A stretch of 64,000 bases of DNA from Terrimonas pollutisoli (lineage in GTDB: Bacteria > Bacteroidota > Bacteroidia > Chitinophagales > Chitinophagaceae). Of the stretch, positions 61,727 through 64,000 are shown in pieces (within the stretch, counting starts at the first letter, position 1; each line of letters opens with the position of its first letter). Position numbers and translations under genes: made by a program. Under the pieces are notes generated by a model, which saw only the letters and a list, made by a program, of their open reading frames with translations, was not told the origin of the DNA and made no database searches. The stretch is taken from assembly GCF_029360765.1 (NCBI RefSeq), contig NZ_JARKNA010000011.1, positions 1 through 64,000 of the forward strand, given 5' to 3'.

Positions 61727-62386
61727 TTATTTCTTTATCATTTTCTCAACCCAATCCCTTGTGGTGTCGGCAAGCAGTTGTAGTATATTTTGTTTCCCGG
61801 CTTTAAATGCATGATTCGCTCCTTCTATTTTTATAAGCGTAGCAAGTTTTAGTGATTTACATACCGGTTCCATTAAATCCCATGTAGCCAATTCATCTTT
61901 GGTTCCTTGTAAAAACAGCATCGGTGTCTTTACGTCTTTTAAATGTTCTGCTCTTTCAATTGATGGCTTGCCCGGGGGGTGTAAGGGAAAACCATAAAAG
62001 ATAATTCCCTTTACTGCTGCATCGGGATGGGCTGATAAGTATTGAGAAGTCATTCGGCCACCAAAGGATTTTCCTGCCGCAAAAAGCGGGAGCTCCGGAA
62101 ATAATTTCTGTGCATTAGCAATAGCTGATGCAATAGCTGCATGAGCCACCGCAGGTATATCGGGTCTTCCTTTTTTATTTTCAGCAAAGGGAAAATTAAA
62201 ACGCAGCGTAGCGATGCCTTGTTCTGAAAGTAATTGCGCCAATGCTACCATGAAAGAATGATTCATACCAGCACCTGCACCATGTGCAAGGGTCATGATG
62301 CATTTACTTTTTTCCGGAATAATACATTCGGCTGAAACAGTACCGATGGAAGGCGAAATTTTCAGCGATAAAGATTTCGTTTTCAT
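61727..62386 (-). CDS. Alpha/beta hydrolase, KANL3/Tex30-like
   Basis: A 219-residue cytoplasmic hydrolase. TLAHGAGAGMNHSFM (about 32-46) is the oxyanion region, RFNFPFAE (about 62-69) follows, the nucleophile elbow is AGKSFGGRM (about 102-110), the acid lies in GTKDELAT (about 160-167), and the His is in EGANHAFKAG (about 193-202). This matches the KANL3/Tex30 alpha/beta-hydrolase-like group, of unknown bacterial role. Single gene. Confidence 0.87.
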   Translation of the reverse strand: MKTKSLSLKISPSIGTVSAECIIPEKSKCIMTLAHGAGAGMNHSFMVALAQLLSEQGIATLRFNFPFAENKKGRPDIPAVAHAAIASAIANAQKLFPELPLFAAGKSFGGRMTSQYLSAHPDAAVKGIIFYGFPLHPPGKPSIERAEHLKDVKTPMLFLQGTKDELATWDLMEPVCKSLKLATLIKIEGANHAFKAGKQNILQLLADTTRDWVEKMIKK

Positions 62387-62613
62387 TTGCTAATTTTTTA
62401 AACCTGCAGTAAAAGTAAGAAGGATAATTATGCTGTCTCCTTAATACTGTTTATTGATGCTACATCTGCTTAGTACGGTCAAAGTCTGATGCCACCGGTG
62501 TGGCGGTTAAACTTTCTCTTTTTCTGACAGACGGTCCGGGTTGTAAAAAAATTTTTTCGATTTTTAATACATGGAATTGGCAAACCAAAGGCAAGAAAAA
62601 TTCATATTGAACA

Positions 62614-62874
62614 AGCGGAATTGTTTTTGGACTAACTGAGGCATTGTATGGAGAGATTACCATTGAAAATGGAAAAGTACAGAAATCAAATTTTCATGAT
62701 TATCGGATGATGAGAATGAATGAAATGCCGGAGATAGAAGTGCATATGGTTCCCGGTTCCGGAAAAATGGGAGGCGCCGGGGAGCCGCGTGTTCCACCTG
62801 TTGCACCGGCATTGGCCAATGCAATATTTGCTGCGACCGGAAAACGACTGAGAGATTTGCCGTTGCGGCTTTAA
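62614..62874 (+). pseudogene. 3' fragment of an IorB-like molybdopterin subunit gene
   Basis: The reading frame starts abruptly (SGIVFGLTEALYGE) and continues YRMMRMNEMPEIEVH, KMGGAGEPRVPPVAPA and GKRLRDLP, which is the last ~85 residues of an XDH-family Mo subunit. It is closer to the protein at 20331-22502 than to that at 9281-11431. An in-frame TGA lies just upstream (62608-62610), and the preceding DNA shows no further similarity, so the rest of the gene is gone. The active-site Glu is still encoded, but the fragment cannot be an enzyme. Confidence 0.8.
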
Positions 62875-63107
62875 AAATAAACATACAAAACCTGGTACTG
62901 TTTTCGATTTATATACTGCGGTTATCCGCAGATATTAATGCAATGGGATGCAACTTGTTCTGTCAAAAAGGATACTTTAATATAAAATCTTATGGCCGGT
63001 CGGGATAATTTTTTCAATAAAAAATCGTTTAAGCAGGTTACTGAAAGATTTCAGCGGATCTATTAATACGCAACAATTCAAATAATAACTTCTTAACACA
63101 TTATACT

Positions 63108-63644
63108 ATGAAAAAAGCCTTCCTCCTATATCTATTGCCGGCTGTCCTACTATTTCTATCAGCCTGTTCAAAAAAATCAGATAGTGATCCAAATGACGAA
63201 ACAGCAGAGAATAGTTGGACCTTCACCGAGGGATCAAAAGTGTTTTCCGGATCATTTCTTTTTGGAACAGCCTCTCTCAACACAACAAAACAAGCAAATA
63301 ATACCTACACATTTACCATGTTAGGAGCAGAGAAAACTTCAGGGCACTTTTTTAATATAGCGTTGTCCCTTCTTGATCTCAATTTTACAACAAAGACCTA
63401 CCAATCGGGTATTGATGGCAACGATCATCTTAATGCATTTTATTATACAGAAACACCTGCAAGCGTAGACGATATTTATAAATCTTCTAACCTGGATCCC
63501 GGGCCGGTCATGAATTATACTATTACCGCTTATGATGCCACTAATGACGTTGTAACAATCACTTTCAGCGGACAGGCTCAATTATCTAACGGAAACTATG
63601 TACCTATTGCTAACGGAAAGCTTAAAGTCAAAATAGAACGCTGA
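63108..63644 (+). CDS. Lipoprotein of unknown function
   Basis: A 178-residue lipoprotein with lipobox FLSAC (Cys about 20) followed by KKSDSD, an acidic linker typical of surface-exported Bacteroidota lipoproteins. The mature part is beta-rich (SWTFTEGSKVFSGSF; YTFTMLGAEKTSGHF; VVTITFSGQAQLSNGNYVPI). The family is not recognised. Single gene. Confidence 0.72.
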   Translation: MKKAFLLYLLPAVLLFLSACSKKSDSDPNDETAENSWTFTEGSKVFSGSFLFGTASLNTTKQANNTYTFTMLGAEKTSGHFFNIALSLLDLNFTTKTYQSGIDGNDHLNAFYYTETPASVDDIYKSSNLDPGPVMNYTITAYDATNDVVTITFSGQAQLSNGNYVPIANGKLKVKIER

Positions 63645-63717
63645 TATAAATCTTACTTCAGTCAGTTTTCATCCAATAAATAAAGCAGGAAATATTGTAA
63701 CATAAATACCCGTAGCA

Positions 63718-64000
63718 CTACACGTTGCCCGGACTATATCCAAACATCTTCTTAAACGCATAGGAGAAACTGCTGAGGTTGTTGTAACCGATATGGTATG
63801 CTACTTCCGTAACATTCATGACCCGCTCTGCCAGCAGTTGTTTTGCCTGCTGCATACGTAGCTGGTGTATATCACCAAACACCGTGGTGCGGAAAAAATA
63901 TTTATACCCCTTCTTCAGCTTGTATTCATTAAGCCCGAACCGGCAGGTAAGCTTCCTAAGGCTTAGTGGCTCCAGGAAGGATGTTGCTATAAATTCTTTT
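63718..64000 (-). CDS. AraC-family regulator, C-terminal part (runs off the window)
   Basis: The minus-strand frame ends at 63718 with KKMFGYSPGNV and a stop, preceded by LRMQQAKQLLAERVMNVTEV (first helix-turn-helix) and AYHIGYNNLSSFSYAF (second), the AraC C-terminal domain. The start lies beyond position 64000, so the sensor part is not seen. Confidence 0.85.
   Translation of the reverse strand, partial: KEFIATSFLEPLSLRKLTCRFGLNEYKLKKGYKYFFRTTVFGDIHQLRMQQAKQLLAERVMNVTEVAYHIGYNNLSSFSYAFKKMFGYSPGNV

Noticed and set aside
1..64000. CRISPR arrays, tRNA, rRNA, prophage or IS transposase
   Set aside because: None found by eye in either strand; regularly spaced repeats, cloverleaf-like sequence and transposase motifs are all missing.

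Overview
The window looks like a chromosomal piece from a Bacteroidota bacterium, most likely family Chitinophagaceae. The evidence is a type IX secretion (T9SS) C-terminal sorting domain on a giant secreted protein, a TonB-dependent receptor with an N-terminal carboxypeptidase-like domain, a membrane-anchored LytTR regulator, LVIVD lipoproteins, weak Shine-Dalgarno signals, moderate-to-low G+C, and many short palindromic repeats of the kind scattered through these genomes. I see no rRNA, tRNA, CRISPR array, transposase or integrase.

Layout. (1) 1-3830: four co-directional genes unrelated in function (DUF4435/Toprim, DUF4145, secreted DinB-like, serine hydrolase), separated by recurring non-coding motifs, so the region resembles an array of single-gene cassettes. 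(2) 3985-8835: one giant T9SS-exported protein with BNR/Ycf48, PKD, TIG, FG-GAP and Ig-like modules. (3) 9281-26777: a molybdenum-enzyme region. It holds two copies of an isoquinoline-1-oxidoreductase-like enzyme (TAT-exported molybdopterin subunit plus [2Fe-2S] subunit, one copy with a dihaem cytochrome), cofactor genes moaD, moeB-rhodanese, moaE and a moaC-moaB fusion, an fdhD-fdhF/ydeP operon, a monohaem cytochrome c, two LVIVD lipoproteins, and a BNR protein paired with a second ThiS/MoaD-like protein. moaA, moeA, mobA/mocA, xdhC and molybdate transport genes are not present here. (4) 27031-32303: a decayed hicA with intact hicB, an EF-G paralogue, a coiled-coil protein and dnaG.

(5) 32480-45266: mixed metabolic and regulatory genes (Crp/Fnr regulator, YiaA, a TAT-exported Gfo/Idh/MocA oxidoreductase, a phosphotriesterase-like protein, a TonB receptor-TPR-LytTR operon, VOC, DHFR-like, alpha/beta hydrolases, aldo/keto reductase). 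(6) 45787-54667: two SDR/AraC pairs, a YdhR-like monooxygenase, an encapsulated-ferritin (EncFtn) homologue without a shell gene, a serine hydrolase, DinB, DUF2147 and a lipoprotein L,D-transpeptidase. (7) 54710-64000: a PAS-histidine kinase, a fasciclin protein, several secreted unknowns, a three-domain CBM9/beta-lactamase protein, an alpha/beta hydrolase, a 3' fragment of a molybdopterin subunit, a lipoprotein, and the end of an AraC regulator that runs off the window.

How the genes fit together. The molybdenum region is the coherent unit: cofactor enzymes make molybdopterin, FdhD sulfurates the FdhF/YdeP enzyme, and the two exported hydroxylases can pass electrons from Mo through [2Fe-2S] to c-type haem in the periplasm. 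The items I would look at first are the cassette-like array at the left end, a palindrome inserted in frame in moeB, two long-hairpin repeats flanking the moa genes, the shell-less EncFtn, and the hicA internal deletion. All family names rest on reading motifs by eye; no database search was run.
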